In this document: positions 11,713-23,195 of the stretch, piece after piece
How the letters are laid out: each line of letters opens with the position of its first letter
Position numbering within the stretch: position 1 is the stretch's first letter
Source of the DNA: Metallyticus violacea
Lineage: Eukaryota; Arthropoda; Insecta; Mantodea; Metallyticidae
NCBI GenBank assembly: GCA_030762175.1
Contig: CM060834.1
Span: forward strand, 31,190,501-31,254,500
Direction of reading: 5' to 3'
DNA length: 64,000 bases
Program-made: the position numbers and the translations under genes
Notes under the pieces: generated by a model
The model's input: the letters and a program-made list of their open reading frames with translations, nothing else
Databases searched by the model: none
What the model was told of the DNA's origin: nothing

Positions 11713-12045
11713 TGCCGGCAAAAGGAATATTTCTAAAATTGTACCACAAATGCCTGCAGAACTAGTAGAAATTAACAAATAGATTGAATCTGTTCAACAG
11801 TATAAAAGAGATTTTCAAAATCTGAACTGAAAGGGCATATGGCAGTTCGGAAACCGCTACTAAAACTTATTAACATACACAAGAGTCTCCAATGAGCTAG
11901 ATAACATCGATAACAGGCACCTTCTGATCTGAATTACCTTTCACAGATGAATTCAAAAAAGATCGCTTTAGTACCAGCAGAATTGTGTGTGTCCATCGAT
12001 ATGAAGCAGTGTGTTTTGGTAACTGTTAAACATCGTAGAGGAGAG
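11713..12045. other. unassigned DNA
   Basis: Nothing recognisable is seen. Confidence 0.35.
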
Positions 12046-12085
12046 GTTAGTTTAGATTAGGTTAGGTTAGGTTGGGTTGGGTTAT
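12046..12085 (+). repeat. interstitial TTAGG-type telomeric tract
   Basis: A five-base periodicity, GATTAGGTTAGGTTAGGTTG, continues into GGTTGGG units. TTAGG is the ancestral arthropod telomere repeat. The tract is short and partly mutated to TTGGG, so it is an internal relic rather than a telomere. Confidence 0.7.
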
Positions 12086-12630
12086 ATTATAGTTTGGGGA
12101 TGTTTTTCTGGGAAGAAAGCAAGAGTGAAAATTGAAGCAAAGATAGACCAGAAAGAATATAAATAGGATTACGTTTAGTAGAGAAATGTTTCAGCTTCAG
12201 CCAAGTTAACAATCCTAAACATCGATCTGGATACTACATGAGATACATTTGCATCTAAAGAAAAGCAGAAGGCGCTGAAATATATGGCTAGTAAAGTTCG
12301 CACTGAAATTCAACAGAACTATCGTGGGAAGAAATGGATTGGAGATATGTAGAATGGACATTTTAAAAGGTTAGTGCATTTCTGGAAAATTATCTAACAC
12401 TTATGGGAAGGGTATAGAATCAGAACTTCCAAGAACTTACAAGCTAAATGTCTAGAGTTGACTAGTTAGTTATTAAAGCCACGGTGGATAATTTTATGAA
12501 AAGAATCTTTAATGATGTTCTTCTACATTATTGTATTTTGACATAATAAATATTTTCTGTGTTAATTAATTAATTGTTTATGTTCTTCTTCGAGATGCCA
12601 GCAAACTGAAATTATTCTTTTAAGTTAAAT
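12086..12630. other. unassigned DNA
   Basis: No frame or repeat is recognised. Confidence 0.4.
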
Positions 12631-12873
12631 TTATTTATTTCGGAAGCTGTTCCATCTCAAGTCATCAGCGTCCCATTTAATTCAGGGTGTGAAAAGGCCG
12701 ATAAATTTTGTTTCCGAGCTTGAGGTACTTTTAGTGCCGTAAATCTACGATAGAACCCGCAGCTTTACTCTCTTCCGAAGGAGCCCATATTTAATATTTT
12801 TACACCGAACCTGGTAGGGATTGAACCCGGTATCTTGGGTCTAGAAGACAAGTATGGTTGTCACTAGAGTAAC
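12631..12873 (-). mobile_element. SINE-C copy, diverged
   Basis: In minus orientation the tRNA-like head contains GGTTCAATCCCTACCAGG and an upstream decayed A-box near GTGACAACC. The body blocks match the other SINE-C copies, including the TTCAGGGTGTGAAAAGGCCG segment as written on the plus strand. It has more substitutions than the copies at 49.4 and 57.1 kb, so it is probably older. Confidence 0.75.
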
Positions 12874-13594
12874 ACTAAAATTAATGAGCGGTAGATTGAA
12901 CATTATTGCAAAGCGTGACAGTGAATACAATTCTCTTTGGGTTGGGTTTGGTACTTGAAAATGGTCCGGATATCATTTAGGCATTTAAAAAGTAACCATC
13001 ATGAAACTTAGCAGGCAGTCAGCGGGGACCAACCGCGCACGCGTGAACCTTAACTTTTTAATACCGCCTCGCAGAACCGTTATTGTGTTGCGTAAGCTAC
13101 ATTTTTAATATTAATATTTAATATTCGTTCGATATCTTTGTCAGGCATTTAAAGGATAAAGGCACGCATAAGACACTATTCTCAATATAGAGGCCTCGAT
13201 TTCTTCGTACCCTTGTTGCGTCCCTTTGTGATCGTAGCATTCCAAAGTTTACATTGCTGGCTAGAGAACATCGGTATCTCGTTTGAAAACAGTGCAGCTT
13301 TGGTAGTTAACGGAATGTATTAGTTATAGTGAAATATGTACTCGTACATGGAAAGTATTTCCTTTATCAGTTGTTGCAGTACAAACAAGGAGAGTTAAAA
13401 GGCGAATTTAATGTTTCACGTTTTTATTTCGTTTGAACAGTTTTATTTTTCTGTTTATTTTGAAACACAAGTACAGCCAAATTTTTTTCGAGAAGAGATT
13501 AAGTTTTTTTCTTTTGTTATTTATTGTCGCTTTGATTGGTTGGTCTTATCATGACATCTATAAATTAGACAAGAATAACATAGGTGTAAGTCTG
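12874..13594. other. unassigned DNA
   Basis: This holds a small G+C-rich patch around 13010-13080 and a T-rich stretch near 13480-13520. No gene is seen. Confidence 0.35.
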
Positions 13595-13805
13595 TAATCA
13601 GGAATGGAATGAAATGAATTAACAATGGCGAAAATGAGCTCCGAGTCCTTGGCGTCTTAAAGGAATCTGGTATTCACCTCCTCAGGGTAAGGAGAAACTT
13701 CCGGGAAAGGGGGTTCTCCAGACAGTTTCGTTTGACAGCTTGCTTCGCACTCAGGACCTCCGGATTAGTTAGCCGCAAACGCTACCACTATACCACTGAG
13801 GCTGT
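13595..13805 (-). mobile_element. SINE-B copy with intact tRNA-like head
   Basis: In reverse complement the head reads CCTCAGTGGTATAGTGGTAG, which matches the A-box of Asp/Gly/Glu/Val-type tRNAs. GGTCCTGAGTGCGAAGC follows, then the SINE-B body with GAGGAGGTGAATACCAGA and AAGACGCCAAGGACTC. The tail holds ATTAATTCATTTCATTCC. The body matches the truncated copy at 10.5 kb, which defines the family. Confidence 0.75.
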
Positions 13806-14010
13806 TATTTTTTTTAAATTAGGGGATGAAAAGTATGAAAAGATATTTTAACAACAAAAGGAAGAAAATTTTCACTATGTGCATCCCGCAAGTAAAAAAC
13901 TTACCTAGAAACAAGCCTTTTCTTAAGCATAAACCAAATAAATACAAGTCAGCAAAAATGGAATACCTAATCAAGTTGTGTGTGTATACATATTCACAGA
14001 TACTAAAAAC

Positions 14011-14272
14011 CGGCACGGATGGCCGAGGTCCTTAAGACGCGCACACTTGAGCGAGAGGTCTGGTGTTCGAATCCCGGCGGAGCCGTCCTCCCTGAGTATT
14101 TTAATTTTTTCAGGTTTTCTGCAGTCCTCATTAAGTAAATGGCCTTTAACTTAGGCCTGGAACGTTTGCCTCCTTAAAAAATCGCAATATTTCATCTTAT
14201 ACGAGTATATCAACAATGTCCGCCGCCTATGATGCCCCAGTTGTAAAAAAGGGCGTTAAACACTATTAAAAA
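14011..14272 (+). mobile_element. SINE-A copy
   Basis: The head reads GGATGGCCGAGGTCCTTAAG with B-box GTGTTCGAATCCC. The body contains CAGGTTTTCTGCAGTCCTCA and AACTTAGGCCTGGAACG, and the tail GGGCGTTAAACACTATTAAA. No clear duplication is left at the borders. Confidence 0.85.
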
Positions 14273-14941
14273 TAACTAACATATAACCTCAAGTGAATCG
14301 TAGAGATCATAGGGTCCTGTGGTTAGTTACTTTTGTAATAATATCTCCACCTACTTTCCTGTTACTTACGTAAGTTTAAAACCGGCTCACATACACAGAA
14401 GGGAAGTTTGAATAAAGCATACATAAAGTTTATAAAATGGGTAGCTGAATATTGGCAGCATAGAATTCAGCATTACCGTTATGTTTTAAACAAAGTATTG
14501 AAGTGTTTAGTATTTTAGTAGAACAAGAGAGATATTTTAAATATTATTATATATACTTTTACACAATATAAATGCTATTATTTTATTTAACATATTATTT
14601 AATAGTGGTATTAAATCCATATATGAAATGTACTTGTTTAAATGTCACAGTTTAAAAGTGCAATAAAAAATAAAGAAACAAAAACAATGGCCTTAAAAGA
14701 GAGAGGGTACAAAGATGATAGGGAATCATAACTCCATTAACACCTGTGTAGATAAGCCCGTTTTGATTTATATTTTAAAACAGTACAATAATTCTAACTA
14801 TTATTAAACCTTTAAAATATTTTAAAAACATGTGTCAATTCTTTTTTTAATACTATTCTGGATCGTTCAAGAAGTTAAACAATTTTGTAAATATTTGCTT
14901 TATAGAAATCCTCTTTCTAATTGTTCCATAAAAAATAAATA
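14273..14941. other. unassigned A+T-rich DNA
   Basis: No gene or repeat is recognised. Confidence 0.4.
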
Positions 14942-14972
14942 AGAAAGAAAGAAAGAAAGAAAGAAAGAAAAG
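14942..14972 (+). repeat. GAAA tetranucleotide microsatellite
   Basis: Seven or so GAAA units follow an A-rich AAATAAAT stretch. Confidence 0.9.
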
Positions 14973-16063
14973 GCATCAGGAGAAAGATGAATAGGAAGAA
15001 TTATGTCTACCTGGAGGGTTTCGAGATTCTAGTTCTTCTACAAACATGAGTTTTCTTTTAATATTCGTGATTAATGCAATTTCTGAAAAAAAATGCATTT
15101 TCCATATAAATGCACAGTTATTTTGTATAAAAAAATCAAAAACTTTAAAATGACGCTTCTTTATATTTAAAAAGTTTGCATAAATCACTCGTAAAAATGT
15201 ACATGTGTACAACATTAAAATCAATTGTCTTTAATAGTTTCTGAGATAATAGTTTATGAATTTGCAAAATTTAATAGACAGGGATCTCTGATTGCCGTTG
15301 AACTTACATTAAGTTATCTTTCGACTAGGTTCGTAACATTTACTGTTTCTATAAAGGCACAAACGTATTGGCATATAAAGCGGAAATTCAAGGAATGCAA
15401 TGACCAGTAAGAACTTGTTCCACATTGCAGCGTTGTTGCTTCAAGAACTGCTAATAAAGCACAATTCATTGTCAGCAGTCCAGCTCTTTTTCTTGTCTAA
15501 CCTGTGATTGATATCTTTAAGCAGACCACTAGCAGCATCACCACATACAAGAGATATGAGATAAACTGCAGGAACGAAACATTCATAATGAAACAACACT
15601 AAAGGCTTCAATAAATGCAGAACAGAGCAACGCACAGATGTAACAGAAAAATATCAGTTTTCCAATATTGTTAGGTTTGTAGATGCTTTAGGGGGATTAA
15701 AAAATATTTCCTGGAATTTTAATACATTCAGGACATTAATTTTTTCTTTCGAAGTGAGCTTTCAGAGTTGATAAATGAAATATGAAATGTTTAAAATAGT
15801 AGAGTCGTGAAAGTTATTGGTATTTTGTAATATTAATATTGTGTTTTCCCCCTCCTTCTGACTTCTGCACAATGTGAACCCGTAAGCCACCACAGGAAAT
15901 CTTGCACGTATTTTGAAAATTCCTAAAAACCTACAAAATTATTAAAATGCTACTACATGTAATTTCCATTTGGTACTTTATAAATCAACATTCAAAAACC
16001 TCAACATTCACATTATTATGCGAGTAATTTGAGGTGGTATTGCAGGCTTCACCATCCCATCCT
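14973..16063. other. unassigned A+T-rich DNA
   Basis: Short frames on both strands have no recognisable similarity or splice context. Confidence 0.4.
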
Positions 16064-16064
16064 A

Positions 16065-16109
<45 letters not shown>

Positions 16110-16110
16110 G
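16064..16110. repeat. ATT microsatellite
   Basis: About fifteen uninterrupted ATT units. Confidence 0.95.
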
Positions 16111-16682
16111 CAATTAACATTAATATTCCTATAACAATCTTTATTGACTTTAATATTATCATCACTATTATTCTTTGTACTGTCTTCATTGGTAACGCAC
16201 AAATGTATGATGTGTAACAATCGTGAACAGTTTAATGATTTGTATTACTGTACATATTTTAGATAGACAAGATTCTTGTAACTTAGGAGGTGCCTGACGC
16301 CGTTCTTCCGTAGTAAAATCGTTCACAATATTAAGCAGATGAAAACAGGGTTTTCTTTGTAGAAGTGAGGTCGCTGTGCTTGTTCTACCTTTTAAAGAGA
16401 CCTGTTGCTAAGCTAGAAGCTATAGTTTTAAGAAGGATGTGTATGTATAGGAGTTAAAAACCACGCTTTGGGGTGAAGCACCCAAACGGCCAGGACATTT
16501 ACAAACTCTCATATAAGCGAAGGCGTTCTTTAAGACTTTAAGAATTGTAAAAGAACGAATCCAATCAGCCGTTTCAAGTTTAAGAGTAGCCAGTCAGGGA
16601 GCTGGTAAAAGCTTAAATTTTTAAAAGAGACGTTTTCGTAAAGTTAGAGGGACATGAGTCCCAGCTTAACTGATTCAAATTC

Positions 16683-16684
<2 letters not shown>
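16111..16684. other. unassigned DNA
   Basis: No gene is recognised. The last 250 bases lead into a TA array and a short tandem repeat. Confidence 0.35.

Positions 16685-16727
<43 letters not shown>
16685..16727. repeat. TA dinucleotide microsatellite
   Basis: About 21 uninterrupted TA units. Confidence 0.95.
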
Positions 16728-16728
<1 letters not shown>

Positions 16729-16732
16729 CAAT

Positions 16733-16860
16733 CTTCACCCCAAGCTTGATTTCGCCAGTGGTAGCACGTGCTACATTCACTTCAAGCTTAACTTCGTAAG
16801 CGGTAGACCGGGTTAAATACTTCAAGTTTAACTTCGGCAGCGGTAGGACGTATTAAATTC
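16733..16860. repeat. three-copy tandem repeat, unit about 41 bp
   Basis: Three imperfect units share the pattern CTTCAAGCTTAACTTCG, then AGCGGTAG, then a TTAAAT/TACATT end. Their starts lie at roughly 16735, 16780 and 16821. They directly follow the TA array. Units two and three are closest to each other. Confidence 0.6.
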
Positions 16861-17415
16861 CTATTAAGGTTTTTACTCGGCTTATTCATTTGGTTCAGTG
16901 CAACTAAGTATTGCAAGTTTATCAATGTAATCTACACACTTCTTCGTTCACACGGTAAACGACACGGCACTTGGTGATTTGAAAGAATCAACCCCTCTTA
17001 CTGTATAATCAACCTACTGTCAATAAAATAGGCAGAGTACCCTGAGATATTTAATACTCCCAATTGGGACGGATGTAGTAAATAAATTTCGGTAGCCGAG
17101 GCATCACGACAACGAGAACTTACGCAGCAGGAGGTAGTATCAATACTGCGGGAACACTATTACTGCTGGCCCAAATGATGACGGCCCTCACCTAAATCAC
17201 TGTAAGCGTTAGACATAAATCAGACGAAGTCGCACACCCAACACTGTCTCCCACTTTAACTCATCGCCACCAGCCCATCTATGAATTGGTCCCAAATTGA
17301 CACTTCAACGCTGGGCTTTAATTCACGCTACAGTCACACACCCACTTAGCAGTCCCAAAATTTTAGCTTCGAGTCACTAAAATCCTTTGCAGAAAGATAA
17401 AAGAAACGGTAAACT
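16861..17415. other. unassigned DNA, moderately G+C-rich
   Basis: Base composition from about 17040 to 17380 is more balanced than the surroundings. No frame is recognised. Confidence 0.35.
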
Positions 17416-17562
17416 CACCTTTCCATCCTCTTTGCATATAATACTTTCGCAATTTCTTTCGTCACACCTTTTAATACACCATGCCCATTTGACCCAAATA
17501 AATTGCACAGTTATCTTCAGAACACAACTTGCGTTTGAGCAAATATTCACAACGCGAAACAA
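17416..17562 (-). other. possible exon ending at a strong 5' splice site (weak)
   Basis: On the minus strand the sequence GGAAAG|GTGAGTTT at 17416-17409 is close to the ideal donor. Two frames run open into it: one starts at an ATG at 17562, and the other, without an ATG, has the segment GVLKGVTKEIAKVLYAKRM. Neither resembles a protein I know, and no convincing acceptor or promoter lies upstream. A good donor alone is common by chance in 64 kb. Confidence 0.15.
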
Positions 17563-18743
17563 TATTTGTTACACGTTATATGGAAATTTTCATTTAACAT
17601 TTTGGATGCTATTAAATATGTATACACCGCGGAACACTACAGTCACATGCGGAATTTCCTGCTCTTCACATTCTTTTTAAGCACTAGTTTCCAGGCGGAA
17701 TAGGCGGATATCATTAACTTCCTTTAATCACAGATATTCAGAGGGCTTTGTATTCATTATTTGCAAGCGTTACATTCCAATTAGTTGCAGTCTCCGAGAC
17801 AACTACATGTCACCTACTGCCGAAGACATGACAACACTGTCTGACTCATTCTACTCCTAGTGGGAAAGTTCTGCCAACCTCTCATAGTTATTCACAACTT
17901 AAAACGCGGCTTGGCGTTAACAAAATACACTATGTAGCAATAATCAATTATACCCTCGAAAACATGCGAAGAGGATTCCATGTAGACTTGAGCGGAAAAT
18001 TAGAACAATTGACTTCACATTTAAAAAAAAAGGAATATATTTTTACAATTTTCCAGCTTACGAAGATAAAAGTTGGTGATTAGATTCTAGATCTAATAAT
18101 TTTGTTTAAAAATTCTTCCTTATCCTGTTTTATTAAAACATTCTTATATACAGAGGAGGCATGGCTGTTCAAAATTCAAATCTGAATAATAGCTCATTTT
18201 AAAGTTCGTGTCTTGCCAAAATCAATGCAAAATAACACATATGGCTAAACTGCAAGCTATTAACACTAAAATGTATAATTTTAAGATTCGTGATTCAAGG
18301 TAAACAAATGCAGAAATATAATCCTTATATCTGTCTTGCACCCAGATACCTGCACTCTCAAGTCAAAATAGTACAACTGACTTCTCGATCGGCCGTGCAT
18401 GACCATCGTACGTGAAAGCACGAAAACTAGACTAGTCTTCTAATTACCACGTATGAGTGCAACTAGCAAGATCCGCCTGCTCCAAAATACAATAAAACTT
18501 GTGCAGTTGGCTACCACTGTAACTTGGCCACTTGCTTACGTCTATTTTTTATGGAACCAACTCTCTGGTATTTTATAATATGTACACAACCTTGCGTATT
18601 TTGTCCAATTGTATAGCTTAGTTCTTGACCACTGTTTCATACTTTTTACCAAAAATTTAGCTCTTGCGCGTTGATCAGCTCTAGAAAAAAAATTGTATGT
18701 TAAGTTTACCCAAAGAAATAAGAACTGTAACGCTAATCATTAG
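17563..18743. other. unassigned DNA
   Basis: No gene or repeat is recognised up to the start of the hAT-type copy. Confidence 0.4.
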
Positions 18744-19390
18744 CAGAGCCGGAAGTTGAGGCTTTTGTTTTGGTTTATATAGGCAGCAAAAAGGTACTTA
18801 AAATACTGAAAGTAGGCACTAATATAATTAAAACAGGTATTTACTTAAAGTGAAAATAGAGAATAATATCACTTATTAATGAAAAAGTCGTACTTAAGAT
18901 ACTTAATAATTTCCTTATCACATAAATAAGATATATAAGGTTACTTTTTTAGTTACAAGCAACAAAAAGATGTTTTTTCAAAGTATCAAATGCCATACAG
19001 TCACTTGTCATATAGAACATTTTTCATCACTGAAAAAAAAATTTCTACTTTCACTGAAGTGATTGGAGCAAGCTATTCGGAAGGACTCATACCAGTTACA
19101 CACACACACACACACAACCCACTTACCTTTCAGGACTTCAAGGAAATGTTCATCAAGACAAAGTAAAGTAGTTTTGAATAGTCCTGATGAACGAGCAAAA
19201 GATGTACAGTGGTTTCTGGTCGAGTTCATTTTCTGTTTATGCGTTTATAGGGGAATCAGGTCAGTATCTCTCTTTCAGTACTTCTGTACTGAACAAATTG
19301 TAGGGACGGTTCATTGCACAGCTGTAGCGCTCTCGTCTTTCTCGCTTGCAATTGCATGTTACATTTATGCAGCTGAGAAGTATGAGGAGA
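18744..19390 (+). mobile_element. hAT-type non-autonomous element, left part only
   Basis: The copy starts CAGAGCCGGAAGTTGAGGC and matches the left half of the element at 28.49 kb over roughly 650 bases. Shared blocks include ACTTAAAATACTGAAA, GTTACAAGCAACAA, TTCTGTTTATGCGTTTATAG and GCACAGCTGTA, ending at TTATGCAGCTGAGAAG. The right half and right terminus are missing, so no duplication can be paired. A CA microsatellite (19098-19117) has grown inside this copy where the other reads GGTTACAACAGAAC. No transposase frame is present. Confidence 0.7.
19098..19117. repeat. CA microsatellite inside the hAT copy
   Basis: About ten CA units, absent from the homologous position of the 28.5 kb copy. 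Confidence 0.9.
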
Positions 19391-19611
19391 CAATTTGATA
19401 AATTTGTCGGTTTAGTTATTAGTTACAGTTATGTGTGGTAGCACAAGGTTTGCACGAGATATCTACACGCTTGAATGAAAGGATTATGTACATTTGACTC
19501 AGCCGGTAGACAGAGTGCTTCTATCCACCAAGGGGCAGCGCTGTCACGGATGAGTGTCTATTTGAAAAACCCTAAAATTGTATTACGTAGGAATAGACAC
19601 CCTGCGTGCGT

Positions 19612-19612
<1 letters not shown>
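19391..19612. other. unassigned DNA
   Basis: Nothing recognisable is seen. The hAT homology has ended before this point. Confidence 0.35.

Positions 19613-19648
<36 letters not shown>
19613..19648. repeat. poly-T tract
   Basis: About 36 consecutive T residues. Confidence 0.9.
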
Positions 19649-19651
<3 letters not shown>

Positions 19652-19785
19652 ATAGAAGAACTCAAGCATTTCGAAATATATCGGTTACAACTCTTGTGAC
19701 TTTTTCTTAGTGATTTATGCTTTTCTGCTTTTCTAGTTATTGTGAATTTAGTTACATTGTTAATAGGTTATATTATTTTTCTTTT

Positions 19786-19814
19786 ATATTATATATATAT
19801 ACATATATATATAT
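19786..19814. repeat. AT-rich simple repeat
   Basis: Imperfect AT units interrupted by one ACAT. Confidence 0.8.
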
Positions 19815-20176
19815 TCTACTGAACGGATTCTTGCGGTTCTGATCACCATAGGACTGCCTTTCCTGTGTTCTTTTACGAATATGTCTACTATTTATTAATG
19901 TATTACGTGTCGATCAGATGTTACTTCAAGTGATCTGATTATTCTATGAAGCAAACCCAACTGCAAAATGAGCTACCAGATTCTCTTTCACTGAATATGG
20001 TTTGCAACTATGACGTCACTGTTTTCAAAAGATTCTAATCCAACCCGGACGGGAACGCATATTTGCAAGAGGATGAAAGCACCACTTTGCATTTAAATGA
20101 GGTGGTGATTCGTCCATTAAAACCATACCAGATAGCTACTCTTGCTGCGAGCGGTTGAAGCGCTTTCAAAGAGTTG

Positions 20177-20203
<27 letters not shown>
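20177..20203. repeat. poly-T tract
   Basis: About 27 consecutive T residues. Confidence 0.9.
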
Positions 20204-20209
<6 letters not shown>

Positions 20210-22309
20210 CGAGAATGAAAATAAGAAGCCTTTATTTTACATTTTGCATGAATAAATTTTTTTATGTTTCAATAAAATATTTGATTTATAGCGTGGCTAA
20301 GCGATCAGTAAAGAATATTTGTATCACGAACAGTACGTAATAATAACAAGTGATTTTCCTATTTGCTTATAATCGTTAGTACTTCCTGTAGATGCAGCTA
20401 TATATGCTGCATCATTCATATTGCAACAAACTCCTCCTATTCGTTAACTCAGTGGAAATCTAGTTTAATGGATTTATGAATTTAAACCATTTTATTTTAA
20501 AATAATCTCTGAAAATAAAGGAACTGTATGCAATACTTCATTTAATAAAACTAAAGTTTTATCATTAATTTGATCTTAGAAACAGTTTATGAAAACTATG
20601 AATAGTAGTTGTATAAAATATATTTCAACTACAAAGGACATAAAGGCTCCTGTTTTCTCTTTTATAACCTCAATTACAACAACTAATGAAACGGACTCTA
20701 AAACTTTAACAGATAAAAAAGCACTTAATAGATTTGGTAAATAACTCAAAGGAAAGTATAAACATTTCATTATATTACAGAATGGAAATTATGGCCTAAT
20801 TAATTTTCAGATGTGACAGAGATAAATAAAACATCTCATTTTTTAATATGATCGTCAATGGCGAATGCACATTTTGCATCCATAAATTAATTACCACTCC
20901 CTTTTAAAAATAGTGAATAGATTATCTTCAATATCACCATGAACGCTGATAATTTTTTGCTATTTCATTGAGTTTAACGAATGTTTGTGTCATGAGTGGG
21001 CAAGCTCAATTAAATTACATAAGAAAAATTATAAGCAATAGGGGGATTCGGTATGATAATTGCAATGTGAGAACGATGCCCTCCTTTGCACTTTTATTAT
21101 AATCACAGAAGTGATTTGACTTATCTGTTTGATATTTCTGAAAACATACACTAATTTCATTAGGTTTTACTCCAAGTAGAATCACGTGGATATCCAAATT
21201 AAATAAAATGGAACTGAAAAATATTATAACCTAGGATTCCTAGATCCCTAGTCCAATTGAAACAGGGATTATAGGAATAAAATAACGAACTTAGGAGAAA
21301 AATCTATCATTTTAGTTTTTGAGCACCATGCTTTAAAACTATCGATTAAGTTCCATTCTGATTAGTGAATAAGTTATCAATGAGACCTTACATTGTTTGA
21401 AAGGCGCTTGCGTGCAATTATCAGCAAAACGTTCTACCACAGTATTATTACTTTTTCCCCACAAGATCTTTCTTTAGTTTGGATGCCATATCTGGGTTAT
21501 AAACAGTGTCAATTAAGAATCTTATAACCCAGATCTGAGACTACCCAGAGTTAGTCTGTTGCCTGATATGTATGCGTTAACTTTTATGTACGAATTGCAG
21601 TATTTCCTTATTTGAACTAATGCACTGTTTGTGACTCAGACGGCCGCGACCAATAATGCAATCAAACGCCCAGTATGTCTTGTGCAAGCGTAGTAAATAT
21701 TTTCTAAATCACTGTCAGGGATAGTGAAAAACAGTCTTTTCGATTTTTAGATCCTTTCCTGGCTAAGGAATCTGCCATACCAAATTTAATTCTCCGATTA
21801 AATGTTACCTTATTGTGTTTTGCCATTTGCCTTAGGTTTTCTACAATCTCAGGCTAACTTAGAAATTCCTGGTAAATTAACAAAGCGTTTCCAGCAGATC
21901 GGCTTTTTGAGAGTATCGTTGACTATTGCTGTAGACTTCCTGAATTTTCTCAAGCACTGAAATATTTTAGCTTGGAATATCATGGTTTATATGCCTGGGG
22001 CAGCACTAATATCTTGATTCCAGCTTCTACGTTAATGTCAGTCTTAGAGCTAATTATCCAGATCTCCTTTCTACTTCCTTTCGCCATTATCCATTTATAA
22101 TAATTTAATGAATGGCATTTGACCACTACCCATTTGCTTAATTTTTCTTTTGGCATTCCCGTATAAATTGGATTGGTTCATTTTGAAAAATCAAAGAATC
22201 TATTGACACACTTTCCTTTGATAAAATGAAAACCCCTTGGTAGCAATATATATAGCAAGAAGGTTTGTAAAAAGACATATGTCGTTTTAATTCAAAAGTC
22301 GTAATAGTA
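20204..22309. other. unassigned A+T-rich DNA
   Basis: No coding signal is seen. It contains the hairpin at 21.49 kb, listed separately. Confidence 0.4.
21490..21534. repeat. perfect 13-bp inverted repeat (hairpin)
   Basis: The left arm ATCTGGGTTATAA (21490-21502) pairs perfectly with the right arm TTATAACCCAGAT (21522-21534) around a 19-nt loop. After one mismatch two further outer pairs form. No T-run or coding region adjoins it. Confidence 0.75.
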
Positions 22310-22983
22310 TAGGGTGTCCCATAATGAGCGCAATTTTTAAATTGAGCGCCTCTGTCGGTTTGTTAGGTTTCCGGACCTGAAATTTAACAGACTTGTCATT
22401 TGTCTGCTTTGCGATTAACGATTGTCATTTGTGCGTATTGTTATCAATTAAAATAGAGCATTACACGAAGAATCAATTCGTCCAGATTCTGAAAGTGCAA
22501 TTTAAGTACAGTGAATGTTATACAGAAACCGTTCGAAGACTTCGTGTAATTTTTGGTAAACGAAATGCGCCTAACGTGTCAACAGTGTAGAGACTGGGAA
22601 GGAAACATGAAGAGGCAGGATCGACAGAGAACATCAAATCACCTGGACGTTCTTGTCGATAGGTAGAAAACGTTGCCCTTGTCAGACAGAGCGTTACTAG
22701 AAGCCCAATGAAGTCAATCTGCTGCCGTTCTTAACAATTTATCATTCCAAGAGGCGGATTCCGGCGAATTTTAATCTTGTGTTTATGTGGACAATCCACG
22801 AGCCATTCGTCAACTCAAGGCAGAAATTAGACCTATCATGGGTGAGATTCAGCCGCAAGTTTGCTCTAAAATCGTTGAAAATTTTACCAACAAAGTGAAA
22901 GTGTGCCAACGAACACTTGGAGGACATTTGCCTGATGTTTTGTTTCATGTTTAATGGTAGTGTTTGTGCTTTATATTGACTTA
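22310..22983 (+). mobile_element. mariner/Tc1-like transposon with internal deletion
   Basis: The left border reads AGGGTGTCCCATAATGAGCG, the usual start of a widespread insect group of these transposons. The N-terminal domain is recognisable in pieces: RRLRVIFGKRNAPNVSTV, then after a stop RKHEEAGST, GRSCR and ENVALVRQSVTRSP. The C-terminal end follows at 22785-22951 with DNPRAIRQLKAEIRP, CQRTLGGHLPDVLF and a stop. The whole catalytic DDE/D core between about 22740 and 22785 is deleted, and at least two stops lie upstream. The right terminal repeat is not obvious. It is non-functional. Confidence 0.7.
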
Positions 22984-23034
22984 TATAATATTATCACTTT
23001 TCAAATAAATTGTGTTCTATTATTAAAACAAAAG

Positions 23035-23195
23035 TACTAATAGTACTAGTAGTAGCAGTTGTAGTTCTAGTAGTGGCAGAAGTAGCCTTAGTAGTAGTCG
23101 TAGTAGTAATAGTAGCAGCAGCAGTAATAATAGTACTAGTAGTATAAGTAGTAGTTGTAGAAGTAGTAGTACTAGTAGTATTAGTAGTAGTAGAT
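23035..23195. repeat. TAG/AGT trinucleotide microsatellite, imperfect
   Basis: Roughly 160 bases of TAG units are interrupted by CAG, TTG, AAG and TAA variants, so it is an old, degenerating array. Confidence 0.9.

Noticed and set aside
11435..11778. Four overlapping open frames of 73-104 codons
   Set aside because: They exist because an ATT/ATC microsatellite has no stop codons in several frames; the residues are runs of Tyr, Leu, Asn or Ile.
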